From: Planktothrix rubescens CCAP 1459/22
GTDB taxonomy: Bacteria; Cyanobacteriota; Cyanobacteriia; Cyanobacteriales; Microcoleaceae
DNA length: 64,000 nt
NCBI GenBank assembly: GCA_904830895.1
Contig: LR882958.1
Location: forward strand, 1,172,001 to 1,236,000
Direction: 5' to 3'
This document shows, in pieces, positions 52,684 through 62,958 of the stretch (its first letter is position 1; each line of letters opens with the position of its first letter). The position numbers and the translations under genes are program-made. The notes under the pieces were generated by a model that ran no database searches, had not been told where the DNA came from, and saw nothing but the letters and a program-made list of their open reading frames with translations.

Positions 52684-53743
52684 ATGCCCCACCATCTGTA
52701 CCACCTACTCGCTTTTTTAATTTCGGCTCTAGTTGTGATCTGGAGTACCCCGATTGTTAAGAAAATCGCCATCCGTTTCGGGAAGGGTTGATTTGCCCAA
52801 TGATCGAAAAGTTCATCAACAACCAATGGTGCGCTTAGGTGGCGTTTCCATCTTTGCTGGCGCCTTAATTGCTCTGTTATTTGTTTGGGGGTCAGGTGGC
52901 TTTATTGATGCCACCGGAAAACCCCTAAGCCCCCAGGATGAATATGAAATTTGGGGCGTGACCCTTGGGGGTATTGCCTTTTTTCTGATTGGTCTGGCGG
53001 ATGATTTATTTAACCTATCCCCTGTGACTCGCCTAATCCTACAAACCGGGGTCGCGAGTCTGGCTTGGTGGGTAGGTGTCCGAATTGACTTTTTAACGAT
53101 TCCGAATTTGGGTCTAGTTCACATTGGATGGTTGAGTTTACCTATCACGGTTATTTGGTTAGTGGGGATGACCAATGCGATTAATTGGATTGATGGTTTA
53201 GACGGACTGGCGGCGGGGGTTTGTGGTATTGCCGCCGTGGTCATGTTGATTGTCAGTTTATTTATGAATCAACCCGCCGCGGCTTTAATTGCAGCAGCCT
53301 TAGCGGGAAGTTCCCTAGGATTTCTCAGGTATAACTTTAATCCCGCCCAGATTTTTATGGGGGATGGGGGTTCCTATTTCATGGGATTTACCCTAGCTGG
53401 GGTTGGGGTGATTGGTTTAGTCAAAGTAACGGCTGTAACCTCGGTGATTCTCCCATATATGATTCTAGCGGTTCCGATTTTAGATATGTCGGCGGTGATT
53501 TTAGATCGAATTCGCCATGGTAAATCCCCCTTTACTGCGGATAAACGCCACCTGCATCATCGACTTTTAGACGCGGGTTTATCCCAACGGAGAACGGTAT
53601 TATTTATCTATTCTTTAACCCTTTGGGTAGGAAGTTTAGCCCTGGCTTTTTCGGGAATACCCAGTGGTTTAGCCTATGCTATGGGTGCAACTGGATTATT
53701 AGGATACACCAGTTGGCAAGCCTTAAAACGAGCCAGATTATAA
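52684..53743 (+). pseudogene. WecA/MraY-type undecaprenyl-phosphate sugar-1-phosphate transferase, frameshifted
   Basis: From ATG 52684 the frame reads MPHHLYHLLAFLISALVVIW then TPIVKKIAIRF and stops; the next frame continues SGRVDLPNDRKVHQQPMVRL to 53743. Removing one T from the TTT at 52776-52778 would join them (IRSGRVDLPND). The body is intact: about ten membrane helices, LADDLFNLSP, NAINWIDGLDGLAAG and the HLHHRLLDAG motif. The enzyme would start cell-envelope polysaccharide synthesis. It is either a recent mutation or a sequence error; an internal TTG start at 52754 gives a 329-residue product. Confidence 0.85.
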
Positions 53744-53754
53744 CAACCGTAGTC

Positions 53755-53835
53755 ACCCCTGAAGGGGTTTCTTAATTATTTATTTAATTATTGAATTCAA
53801 AAAGATAAAGTAGTAACCCCTTCAGGGGTTTCTTA
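53755..53835. terminator. Two hairpins between convergent genes
   Basis: ACCCCTGAAGGGGT (from 53755) and AACCCCTTCAGGGGTT (53815-53830) are each followed by TTCTTAATTATTT. They lie between the WecA-type and cyclase genes, which converge, and could end transcription both ways. They belong to the dispersed CCCTTCAGGG family. Confidence 0.55.
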
Positions 53836-53845
53836 ATTATTTAAT

Positions 53846-55471
53846 TCAAAAAGAAAGAGCAGTTGATTGAACTTCTTGCCAATGTAAACGATAAAGTTGC
53901 AGGGGTTCGGTTTTCCCTTTAACAATAACAGGAGGTATTGTTTCTAAAGGCAAACTCCGATCTTTTAACTGATCAAAAGTTGATTGAGAAATTAAAATTT
54001 CATTTTTATTAGCTGCTGAACAAATCCTACTAGCTACATTCATGGTATCACCAGTATGGGTATATTGAATCAGTTTTTCTGAACCAATATTTCCCGCAGC
54101 TACCTGTCCGGTATTCAGTCCAATATGAATATAAATTGGTTCTCCATAACGCTGTTTCCATTTTTGATTCATTCTATCTACCGTCCACTGCATTTCAATG
54201 GCGGCTCGCACCGCTCGATCCACATCATCATGGCGGGAATAGGGAGATCCCCAAACCGCAACTAAAGCATCCCCAATGTATTTTTCTAAGGTTCCTTCAA
54301 AGGGAAAAACAATTTCCTCCACCATCAGTTTAAAATATTCATTTAACATAGAAATAACTTGACGAGGCTGCATTCGAGAAGACATTTCTGTAAATCTAGT
54401 AATATCAGAAAATAGGGCGGTAACTTCACTTTCTACAATGGCATCAAATTTTCCTTCTTCCCGAAGTTTTCGACTCACTGCTGGAGGAAAAAACCGTTCT
54501 AATTTATTTCTAATTACGGCTTCTTCCTGCATTTTTTTATAGAGTTCGGCATTGTCAATCGCGATCGCGGCTTGATTGGCTAAGGCGGCTAAAAATTCTA
54601 CATCTTCGGGAGAATAAAGATTAGATAAAGATAAATTATCCACATACAAAACCCCAATCACAATATCCCGTAACTTTAAGGGCGCACACATCGAGGCATG
54701 AATGGCTTGACACAGAATCGACTCAGACCCCTCAAATCGCTCATCGGCTTGAGCATTATCTATTAATACGGCATTTCCTGTTTCTCTAACAATATTGGTA
54801 ATTTTTTTACTATAAAAATGTTCATCGGCGAGGGGTTCCTCCCGAAATTTAACCGCCTTATTTTCTAAGTTATTGGTTTTAGGATTAACTAACAAAATCG
54901 CCGCCCGATCCAGATTCATTATTTGAAATAATAGATCTAAAATTTTATCTAAGAGTTTATTGGGTTCATTCGGAGAAGATAACTCTTTACTAACTTCTAA
55001 TAAAATTTTTAACTTATCAACAATTCTTAAATTAGCATCTTGTTGTCGAATATTTAAAACTGAATTTATGGCTTGAGAAGTTCCTAATAAATCTTGAATA
55101 ATGGTATAACTATTATCGGTAGCAAATTCGTGAATAACCGAGGTTTGATGATTTTCAGCCTCCGATTTTAAAGAGGGTGTGAGGGAAACATTCATAAATT
55201 TAAACACTACACGACCACAACGAATTAAATCTCCAGATTTGAGATTCGCGTGTTCAATTATCACCTCATTCACAAAGGTATGATTACTACTCTGCATATC
55301 GGTAATCGTGTTTTTTCCCTCGCTGACATCAATGCGAGCGTGATGACGAGAAAGACTCACATCTGCTAAACAAATTGTGTTATCCCGCCCCCGTCCGATG
55401 GTATTTACACCGAACTGTAGGTTAAAGGTCATAGCCCCGGTTGTATCGGGATTATAAATTAAATATGGCAC
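53846..55471 (-). CDS. FHA-GAF adenylate cyclase
   Basis: The 541-residue soluble protein has an FHA domain (1-95; VNTIGRGRDNTICLADVSLSRHH binds phosphothreonine), a GAF domain (about 160-320) and a class III cyclase domain (about 345-530). The metal aspartates are in LFSDITRF and IGDALVAVWG; Lys in LEKYIGD and Asp in THTGDTMN select adenine, and NVASR is the transition-state site. It makes cAMP in response to a GAF ligand and perhaps a phosphorylated partner. Confidence 0.93.
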   Translation of the reverse strand: MPYLIYNPDTTGAMTFNLQFGVNTIGRGRDNTICLADVSLSRHHARIDVSEGKNTITDMQSSNHTFVNEVIIEHANLKSGDLIRCGRVVFKFMNVSLTPSLKSEAENHQTSVIHEFATDNSYTIIQDLLGTSQAINSVLNIRQQDANLRIVDKLKILLEVSKELSSPNEPNKLLDKILDLLFQIMNLDRAAILLVNPKTNNLENKAVKFREEPLADEHFYSKKITNIVRETGNAVLIDNAQADERFEGSESILCQAIHASMCAPLKLRDIVIGVLYVDNLSLSNLYSPEDVEFLAALANQAAIAIDNAELYKKMQEEAVIRNKLERFFPPAVSRKLREEGKFDAIVESEVTALFSDITRFTEMSSRMQPRQVISMLNEYFKLMVEEIVFPFEGTLEKYIGDALVAVWGSPYSRHDDVDRAVRAAIEMQWTVDRMNQKWKQRYGEPIYIHIGLNTGQVAAGNIGSEKLIQYTHTGDTMNVASRICSAANKNEILISQSTFDQLKDRSLPLETIPPVIVKGKTEPLQLYRLHWQEVQSTALSF

Positions 55472-55704
55472 TGTCCTCTTATCAGTAATTAGTTATCAGT
55501 AGGGACGTGCGATGGCGCGTCCGTATCGGTGATTTCTACGGTTTCCATCCCTTCCCCCTTCCAGTGTAACCCCAATTCACCGATTTATCTAGTTTATAGC
55601 ATCGTAGCACCGAATTAGCATTGGGTAACAACTCAAAACTTCATTAGATACTATGGTAAAGTAATTCGTAATTTGTAATTCGTAATTACCTATTCCCTCT
55701 TGCC

Positions 55705-56862
55705 ATGTATTTGAAATTATTATATCTACGACAGTTTCGCAATTATGCCGATCAAAAAGTTATATTTGAAGCTCCTAAAACAATTTTATTAGGAAATAAT
55801 GCCCAAGGGAAATCTAATTTATTAGAAGCAGTTGAATTACTTTCTACCCTCAAAAGTCATCGAGTTAGTCGAGATCGGGATTTGATTTTTGATACCCAAC
55901 CTACCGCACAAATTACAGCTACTTTAAAACGGGATTTAGGCACATTAGATTTAGGGATTACTTTGCGTTCCCAAGGGGGGAGAACTGTTTGTTTAAATGG
56001 GGAATCCCTGCGCCGACAGTTAGATTTTTTGAGTGTCTTAAATGTAGTACAGTTTTCTAGTTTAGATTTAGAATTAGTCCGGGGTAGTCCCGAATATCGG
56101 CGCAATTGGTTAGATCGTTTATTAGTGCAGTTAGAACCAATTTATGCTTATATTTTACAACAATATAATCAAGTTTTACGCCAAAGAAATGCTCTATTAA
56201 AACAAATTAAACAAAATCCAGAAACATCAGAAATTCACCATAAACAAGAGGAATTAGAACTCTGGAATGTTCAATTAGCTGTAGCTGGAACTAGGGTTAT
56301 CCGCCGTCGCGATCGCGTTTTAGAACGTTTAGTCCCTCTGGCTAAAATTTGGCATGAATCTATTAGTGGAAATACGGAATTATTGGATATAATTTATCAA
56401 CCTAATGTTAATTTAGAGTTACCAAATTACAGTTTATCAATAACTCCACCAGAAAAAATTCAACAGGCTTTTTTTGATAAAATTAGAACCAGGGCGATCG
56501 CTGAAAAACAACAAGGAATTTCCTTAGTGGGGCCCCATCGAGATGATGTGATTTTTAGTATCAATCAAACTCCAGCCCGAAGTTATGGGTCATCGGGTCA
56601 ACAACGGACTTTAGTTTTAGCCCTAAAATTAGCGGAATTACAACTAATTGAAGAAGTAGTTAAGGAACCGCCTTTACTGCTTTTAGACGATGTTTTAGCT
56701 GAATTAGATATAAACCGACAAAATCAACTTTTAGATGCGATTCAAGACCGATTTCAAACTTTAATTACAACTACTCATTTAGGTGCTTTTGATGCTCAAT
56801 GGTTAAAACATACTCAAATTTTAAATGTTAAAGCTGGGGAGATTAGTCCGTTTATATATTAG
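55705..56862 (+). CDS. recF: DNA recombination and repair protein RecF
   Basis: The 385-residue SMC-like ATPase loads RecA at gapped DNA with RecOR. It shows Walker [13 protein letters not shown], signature [11 protein letters not shown] and Walker [13 protein letters not shown]. Start [17 protein letters not shown] is the standard N-terminus. Complete. Confidence 0.95.
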   Translation: MYLKLLYLRQFRNYADQKVIFEAPKTILLGNNAQGKSNLLEAVELLSTLKSHRVSRDRDLIFDTQPTAQITATLKRDLGTLDLGITLRSQGGRTVCLNGESLRRQLDFLSVLNVVQFSSLDLELVRGSPEYRRNWLDRLLVQLEPIYAYILQQYNQVLRQRNALLKQIKQNPETSEIHHKQEELELWNVQLAVAGTRVIRRRDRVLERLVPLAKIWHESISGNTELLDIIYQPNVNLELPNYSLSITPPEKIQQAFFDKIRTRAIAEKQQGISLVGPHRDDVIFSINQTPARSYGSSGQQRTLVLALKLAELQLIEEVVKEPPLLLLDDVLAELDINRQNQLLDAIQDRFQTLITTTHLGAFDAQWLKHTQILNVKAGEISPFIY

Positions 56863-56919
56863 GGAATTACGAATTGGGAATTACGAATTACGAATCGGGA
56901 ATCTTGCTATAGTTATAAC

Positions 56920-57174
56920 TTACGCATCAACTAATTGTCTAACGGATTTTTTACCTGATTCGGCTTGTTTAATTGATTCTAATAGGTGTTCTGCATTGGC
57001 TGGATTTGATAATAAATATAGTGTTTCTTGCCAAGAGTTAAATTCATCTAAAGACATTAAAACAGCTTGTTTACCTTGATCATTACATAAGATAGTCGGC
57101 TCCGCATCAAGGATCACTCTATCAATGATTTCATCTAATTTTTGTTTGGCTTGGTTACTTGTAATTGCTTTCAT
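56920..57174 (-). CDS. YefM/Phd-family antitoxin, orphan
   Basis: The 84-residue protein MKAITSNQAKQKLDEIIDRV continues PTILCNDQGKQAVLMSLDEF, the YefM fold, and a toxin-binding tail. The toxin (YoeB or RelE) would lie downstream, but only repeats of GAATTACGAATT and the recF end are there. Intact but alone. Confidence 0.87.
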   Translation of the reverse strand: MKAITSNQAKQKLDEIIDRVILDAEPTILCNDQGKQAVLMSLDEFNSWQETLYLLSNPANAEHLLESIKQAESGKKSVRQLVDA

Positions 57175-57182
57175 TTTTTAGC

Positions 57183-57250
57183 TAAGTAGTTACACAAAAT
57201 AAATTACCTAGTTGAGAGAGGGAACAGCCCCCCCAAACCCCCCGTGCACG
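57183..57250. repeat. MITE-like palindromic element, left half
   Basis: Left part of an element whose uninterrupted relative, in opposite orientation, is at 63056-63192. It begins TAAGTAGTTACACAAAATAA and ends at the CCCGTGCACG target duplication beside the IS. Confidence 0.88.
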
Positions 57251-58673
57251 CAGGGCTGTTTCAAAGTCAGGTGAAAAAGAGTAAAGAAAGAGCGATCGCC
57301 ACCTGATAAAATGGAGAGCGATCACCATTTTTTTCTAAAATAAAGATGCTAACAAGTTTAATAGAAAATTTAAAAGAAGTCAAGGATTTCCGAAAAAATC
57401 AGGGAAAAAGGTATAGTTTATGGGAAGTGCTATTAGTAGTAGTTTTAGGGGTGATGTTAGGGCATCAAGGATATCGAGAGATGGAATATTTTGTCAAAGC
57501 CAACGAAGTTATCCTGAAAAGAACATTCAATATCTATAGCCAAGGAATGCCATCTTATTCAACAATAAGGAGGGTGATGAGAGGAGTAGACGAGAAGGAT
57601 TTAAGCAAAATAGTAAAAGAATGGTCAAGAGAGAATTCTCCTAAATTAAAGGGAATAGAGGGATTAGCAATAGATGGAAAAAGTTTAAGAAGTACGGTAA
57701 AAGACCCAGGCAATCAGCAGCAAAACATGGTAATAATGGTATCTCTATTTAGTCAAGAAACCGGATTAGTATTAGCGACGGAAAAGTTCGAGAGTAAAAC
57801 CGGTTCAGAACAAGCTGTAGCCCAAGGGATAATAGAAGAATGTGGTCTAAAAGGAAAGTTAATAACTGCGGATGCGTTACATTGTAATGTCACCACAGTC
57901 CGAAAGATTATCGAGAGTGAAAACGATTATTTAATCGCGGTTAAAAAGAATCAAATCAAACTGTATAATCAAATTGAAAAAATTACAAAAACGACGAAAG
58001 CTGAAAGTATAGATACTCAAAAAGAGAGGGGTCATGGACGAGAAATAACTCGTCGGGTATCAGTGTTTAAAAATTCGATAAAAATTGAAAGCCCTTGGGA
58101 ACATATTCAAAGTATAATTCAGGTAGAAAGGTGGGGATACAGAGGAAAAAAGCCTTATAGAGAAACGGTTTATTATATAAGTAGTATCTGGGAAAAGGCG
58201 GATTTTTTTTCCAAAAAAATTAAAGGGCATTGGGGGATTGAGAATCAAGTTCATTGGGTAAAAGATGTGTTATTTAAAGAGGATAGTATGAAAATTCATC
58301 AAGTACAAGCCGCGACTAATTGGGCACTGCTCAACACCCTAGGATTGAATATTTTCAGAGGTTTAGGATTTTTGTCAATAACAGAGGGAAGAAGGTGGTT
58401 AGGAAATCATTGGGAGAAATTACTGGCTATCTCTTAATCCCAAAGTTAAAAATGAAAAAATAGAGCGATTAATTTAGGAAAAATAGATAAAAATCGGGAA
58501 TGTAAGTCTTACTCCATAGGGAATAAGAATATTTATGCTGCTTAGATAATACCTCCTATAATTAATATTAATATAGCAATTATATGAAATATTAATTATT
58601 CGGAAAATAGCTATCATGTTTGAGAATTATGACCCAAAAGTAGGCTATAATTTTCAAACATGAAACAGCCCTG
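57251..58673 (+). mobile_element. ISAs1-family insertion sequence, complete
   Basis: The 1423-bp element starts CAGGGCTGTTTCAAAG and ends TGAAACAGCCCTG, giving 13-bp perfect terminal inverted repeats. It is flanked by a 10-bp target duplication CCCGTGCACG at 57241-57250 and 58674-58683, the size known for ISAs1. It holds one transposase gene. The 236 bp after that gene, inside the element, contain no other gene. Confidence 0.95.
57346..58437 (+). CDS. ISAs1-family transposase
   Basis: The 363-residue DDE enzyme starts MLTSLIENLKEVKDFRKNQG and has the family marks GHQGYREMEYFVKANE, AIDGKSLR (Asp), LITADALHC (Asp) and HWGIENQVHWVKDVLFKEDS (Glu). Full length with no stops, so it is probably active. 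Confidence 0.95.
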   Translation: MLTSLIENLKEVKDFRKNQGKRYSLWEVLLVVVLGVMLGHQGYREMEYFVKANEVILKRTFNIYSQGMPSYSTIRRVMRGVDEKDLSKIVKEWSRENSPKLKGIEGLAIDGKSLRSTVKDPGNQQQNMVIMVSLFSQETGLVLATEKFESKTGSEQAVAQGIIEECGLKGKLITADALHCNVTTVRKIIESENDYLIAVKKNQIKLYNQIEKITKTTKAESIDTQKERGHGREITRRVSVFKNSIKIESPWEHIQSIIQVERWGYRGKKPYRETVYYISSIWEKADFFSKKIKGHWGIENQVHWVKDVLFKEDSMKIHQVQAATNWALLNTLGLNIFRGLGFLSITEGRRWLGNHWEKLLAIS

Positions 58674-58683
58674 CCCGTGCACG

Positions 58684-58746
58684 GGGGGCTAGGGGGGGAG
58701 GGAACAGGGTGGAGGATGTGTAATTAATTTTGTTTAGGTACTTATT
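58684..58746. repeat. MITE-like palindromic element, right half
   Basis: Continues the element after the IS: GGGGGCTAGGGGGGGAGGGA, then GGTGGAGGATGTGTAATTAA and the end TAGGTACTTATT. It corresponds to the left part of the copy at 63056. Confidence 0.88.
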
Positions 58747-58868
58747 AGACTGCTATTTTCCTTAAAGATAACATATATTGAGATGTTGATATCTAGCAAG
58801 CGAGGACGCTCGCACTGCTTCCTCGTTTTCTTACCCAACTTCACCCCATAAAACCATCTTTAATTACC

Positions 58869-60281
58869 TTAAGTTGTTTCGGATAATGGCGGCGGAGTGT
58901 CGGTTTTAAACACAATTCGCAGTAAAGGAGGCGCTAAGAAAGTTGTGATAATTACCATCAGAATAATTGCCACATCCAACGCGGGAGATAATGCACCACT
59001 AGCCGAACCAACAGCCGCGAATACTAATCCCACTTCTCCTCGCGGAATCATCCCGACACCAATTCCAAGACGGTTGGGATTATCCAAACCAAATACCCCC
59101 CAACCAGCGGCAATTTTGCCCACAATAGCCACCACAATCAAAAAGGTAGCAATAATTAACCCTTCCCGATTTTCAGGGACTGCTGGGTTCAAAACCCCTA
59201 AATTTGTTTTTGCCCCCACCGCCACAAAAAATACCGGAACAATTACATCTGCAATGGGTTTAATTAGTTCTTCTAACTCCCTACCGGGTTCAGTTTCATC
59301 TAACACTAACCCGGCTGCAAATGCCCCTAAAATTGCTTCCAGGTGAATCGCGCCGCCAATATAGGCTAAAATCAACGCTAAAGTTAGGGCAGGTACTACA
59401 ACCCGACCCCGGGTTTTAAATTGGGAAGCCAAGGCCACAAAAGTCCCGTTAAAAAACTTCCCTAAAACAATTGCACCGACAATAAAAACGGTGGCACTAA
59501 TAATCAAATAGATGATATTAGTTACATCAATTTCTCCGGTTTTAGCTAAACTGGCAACCACCGCTAAAATCAAAATTCCTAAGACATCATCAATCACGGC
59601 CGCACCCAAGATAATTTGACCTTCTTGGGTAGATAAACAACCAATTTCTGATAGCACCCTAGAGGTAATTCCGATACTGGTAGCGGTCAATGCTGCACCC
59701 GCGAAAACCGCCGGAATTACAGGAACATGGAAAACAATCATTAATCCGGCTGTTCCCGCCACAAAGGGAACCACAACCCCCAAAGAAGCGACAACAAAAG
59801 CTTGAATTCCAACAGCAAGAAGTTGTTCAACATTGGATTCCAGACCAATTTCAAACAACAGAACAATCACACCCAGTTCCGATAAAATCTCTAAAACTTC
59901 GCTTTGACTTTTAAAAGTCGCTTCTGCGGCATCTGGACTTAACCCGGCGGTTTTTTCCAGAATACTGATAATTACGGAGTGAGAACTATCAATACCGCCT
60001 TCTGGAAAAATCACTAAATTCAGGGCAGAAACCCCAATAATTACGCCTCCAAGTAGTTCTCCAAGCACGGGAGGAAACCCTAACCAATTGGCAAATTCTC
60101 CCCCCGCTTTACTGGCTACAAAAATAGCCACTAAACTGAGCATAACTCCTAGGAGTACCATGGTTGATTCGGCTTCAACGGCAGGATGGGCTTCCGTTGC
60201 TGTCCCCAAAATTGGGAAGAAATTTAATCCCCAGCTTGAGAATATAGAGTCTAGCGATAAAAATCCTGTAACTAGATCCAC
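58869..60281 (-). CDS. CPA2-family Na+/H+ antiporter, NhaS3/NapA-like
   Basis: This protein of 470 residues has about 12 membrane helices, with the ion-binding pair in GAAVIDDVLGI and the discontinuous helix sequences FPPVLGELLGG and ALTATSIGITSRVLSEIG. It exchanges sodium (or potassium) for protons; NhaS3 is the thylakoid enzyme of Synechocystis. GTG 60281 is preferred, six bases after GGAG, over a GTG ten codons upstream (60311). Confidence 0.88.
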   Translation of the reverse strand: MDLVTGFLSLDSIFSSWGLNFFPILGTATEAHPAVEAESTMVLLGVMLSLVAIFVASKAGGEFANWLGFPPVLGELLGGVIIGVSALNLVIFPEGGIDSSHSVIISILEKTAGLSPDAAEATFKSQSEVLEILSELGVIVLLFEIGLESNVEQLLAVGIQAFVVASLGVVVPFVAGTAGLMIVFHVPVIPAVFAGAALTATSIGITSRVLSEIGCLSTQEGQIILGAAVIDDVLGILILAVVASLAKTGEIDVTNIIYLIISATVFIVGAIVLGKFFNGTFVALASQFKTRGRVVVPALTLALILAYIGGAIHLEAILGAFAAGLVLDETEPGRELEELIKPIADVIVPVFFVAVGAKTNLGVLNPAVPENREGLIIATFLIVVAIVGKIAAGWGVFGLDNPNRLGIGVGMIPRGEVGLVFAAVGSASGALSPALDVAIILMVIITTFLAPPLLRIVFKTDTPPPLSETT

Positions 60282-60389
60282 AGTTAGCTCCAGATAAATC
60301 AACCCAATCACTTTAGCGAAAATAGGGATATTAAGAAAGGGGGAGGGGAAAAATCAATATATACCCGTTTAAACTCTAAATGTTAAGGA

Positions 60390-61484
60390 TTATTTAGCCA
60401 AAGGAAGTGAAAATCTAAAAATACTACCTTGTCCTAAATTACTGGAAACCGTAATTTTTCCGCCCTGTAATTCCACTAAGCGACGGGTGATAGCTAATCC
60501 AATTCCGGTTCCCCCGGAATGTCGAGAACGGGAACGGTCGGCTCGCCAAAACCGTTCAAAAACATGGGGTAAATCTTCGGGAGAAATGCCAATTCCGGTA
60601 TCAATAACCCCAATCCACAAAAAGTTTAAGTCATAACCTATTTTAACAGTAATGGTTCCGGTTTCTGTATAACAAATTGCATTTCCTAATAAGTTAACTA
60701 AAATCTGTTCAGTTCGATCTAAATCGGCTAAAACTAAAGGTAAATCCGGTGAGGATTCCAACTGAATAATCGGCCCATCTTCTAAGATTTGATCGGAAAA
60801 CTTTTGTACTAATGATACTAATAAAGGATATAAATTAACGGGTTTTTGATGGATGGGTAAATAACCGGATTCGACTTTCGAGAGTTCCTGTAAGTTATTC
60901 ACTAACCTTTCTAAACGTTTTGTTTCTTTAGCTAATTGTTGATAAATTTCTGGGGAAGGGGCAATATTTCCGTCGGCTATTTCTTCTAAATACCCTCTAA
61001 CAATAGTTAAAGGAGTTCTTAATTCGTGGGTTAAATCACCAATCAATTCCCGTCTACCTTTTTCAACATTTTGTAAACTAGCCGCCATTTGATTGAAACT
61101 CATAGCTAATTGATTTAATTCGGGAATATCATTAGGAGACATTCGTTCTGACCATTCCCCAGAAGCAAATTTCTGGGTAATTTCTTCCATTTCGGTGAGG
61201 GGTTTAGTAATACGTTTAGTTAACCAATAACTGAGTCCGACGGCGGCAGTTGTTCCGGCTAAAACTGACCAAAAGGTGCTACGGTTCCAGGCTATTTCAA
61301 AGCCTTTGACCAGACGAGTTCTAATATATTGTAACCGAAATCCTGGGCCTTCGAGTTGTTCTAAATTACTGACGAAAAACCTAGGAGAATATATTTTTCC
61401 AATAATTACTAAGGATGTTACCCCAATTAACATTACTAACAAATGGGATAAAAATAAACGCCCTCGCAAACCAATTTTATTCAT
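60390..61484 (-). CDS. Orphan sensor histidine kinase, BaeS-like
   Basis: The 364-residue kinase has two membrane helices (about 11-30 and 72-88), a short external loop, HAMP, the phospho-His in GDLTHELRTPLT, N box NLLGNAICYTETG, and DTGIGI, FERFWRADRS and GTGIGLAI. No response regulator gene is adjacent. Complete; signal unknown. Confidence 0.9.
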   Translation of the reverse strand: MNKIGLRGRLFLSHLLVMLIGVTSLVIIGKIYSPRFFVSNLEQLEGPGFRLQYIRTRLVKGFEIAWNRSTFWSVLAGTTAAVGLSYWLTKRITKPLTEMEEITQKFASGEWSERMSPNDIPELNQLAMSFNQMAASLQNVEKGRRELIGDLTHELRTPLTIVRGYLEEIADGNIAPSPEIYQQLAKETKRLERLVNNLQELSKVESGYLPIHQKPVNLYPLLVSLVQKFSDQILEDGPIIQLESSPDLPLVLADLDRTEQILVNLLGNAICYTETGTITVKIGYDLNFLWIGVIDTGIGISPEDLPHVFERFWRADRSRSRHSGGTGIGLAITRRLVELQGGKITVSSNLGQGSIFRFSLPLAK

Positions 61485-61713
61485 ATCAGTAGTAAGCCCT
61501 TCAGGGCTTTATTAAATCTTTGTTAACCACCTCAATCACAAATAAACCCAGCTAGGGAACAGCCCCCCAAACCCCCCGTGAACGGAGGGCTAGGGGGGGA
61601 GGGAACAGGGAACAAGCAAACAGTAGGTTATCCCTTTTTACAAGGTTTAGTATTGTCAAACATCTTAATTGGTAGCTGTACAGTAATAACTGTTGACTAT
61701 TGCCCATTCTAGT
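61485..61713. other. Intergenic repeats between the kinase and phospholipase genes
   Basis: A hairpin AAGCCCTTCAGGGCTT (about 61494-61509) follows the kinase start side, then the core of the MITE-like element without its ends at 61554-61612. No gene is seen. Confidence 0.55.
61554..61612. repeat. Partial copy of the MITE-like palindromic element
   Basis: GGGAACAGCCCCCCAAACCC, then CCCGTGAACGGAGGGC and TAGGGGGGGAGGGAACAGGG match the core of the elements at 57.2 and 63.1 kb. The outer arms are absent. Confidence 0.85.
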
Positions 61714-62958
61714 TTACCAAATAACGCGATCGCTAATTTTCTCTAATAATTTTGGCCCAAAACCAGATACCTGATCTAAATCTTCTAGGGAAGTAAAGGG
61801 TTTTTTCTGTCTAGCTGCTATAATATTTTTAGCTAACTTTTCCCCGACTCCGGGTAAGGTTTGTAACTCCTCTTGAGTAGCAGTATTGAGATTGATTTTA
61901 GTAGTTAGATTTGCTTTTGCAGAAGGGGTTTGAGAGACAACAGAATCGCCACAGGCTTTTAAATCTTTTTCGATTTTTGTTAATAGCCAATTGGGAATCC
62001 CTAGGGCGGAATTTTGATATAAACGTTCAAATTCTCGCTGAAAATGAGACGCAACTGTTGGATTTTCTACTACAATTAGAGTTTCATCATTTTGGGTATT
62101 AGCGGCTTCTGTCCAATTATGGGAACCTGTAATTACAATTTTACCATCAATAATTCCAAATTTATGATGTAGGCGATCGCCCTCTGGTAAATTAGGAATT
62201 CCTACGGTTGAAATCGGCTGTTTCCAAGGATTATTTCCCGATTCATAACGACACTTATTAACTAAAGAAATTCCCATCATATCCAAACCTTCACTATAGA
62301 AACGATAGGCAAAACTCGGATCAATTAATCCCCGAATTGAGACGTTATTTTGATGTTTTCTTTCTAAAGTATTAACAATATCTTGGGCGGAAAAAACAAA
62401 TAAAGCGAAATCAAAGGATTGATTAATTCTCAGTAATTTTTGATTAATTAAACCATTAGTGCTATTTTGCCAAGGTTGTTTTTGAGAAGTAGGAGAAAAT
62501 TGAACTTTTACCGGAGTATTACCAACTGAAATATTCTGCACCCCGCGAAAAGTTTTTTCAATCCCAAATAGACTATCCTTTTTTTTGCCAACTCCATCCC
62601 CCCACATTAAGTTAAATTCTTCGGAAAATAGTTTTGCTAATTTTGAACTTTCAATTTTTAATAAATTATTGGCATTTCCTAGACTTTCTATGGTTTGAAA
62701 ATCTCCATGAACATCGCTGGTTGTCCAGTTAGCAGAAGTTACAATTAAATTTTTTTTGTCTACTACCATAAATTTATGGTGCATTAACCCCGTACCTTTA
62801 GAACCATTTTCAGTATCATCAATAATCGGAATCCCAGCCTTTTCTAAGATAATTAAAGCATCCCGTTGTTGACTTTCCTCCGGGCTAACTTTTCCATCTT
62901 GGTTCAAATCAGCTAGTAAGATAAATTCTTGATATCGATTCTGTTCTTGTTCAGGTAA
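61714..62958 (-). pseudogene. Phospholipase D-like protein with HhH tail, 5'-truncated
   Basis: The open frame runs from TTA at 62956-62958 (after an in-frame TAG) to 61714; the first ATG is 62907. It contains an EF-hand-like DLNQDGKVSPEE, two HKD motifs (HHKFMVVDKKN and HHKFGIIDGK with GSHNWTEAAN) and a C-terminal helix-hairpin-helix like ComEA (INLNTATQEELQTLPGVGEK). Relatives have about 150 more N-terminal residues with a lipoprotein signal and the first part of the domain; here they are missing. A MITE-like repeat lies 97 bp upstream. It may still express a 397-residue product. Confidence 0.8.

Noticed and set aside
58897-59346. 149-codon plus-strand frame opposite the antiporter
   Set aside because: It is antisense to a well conserved transporter and has no start signal.
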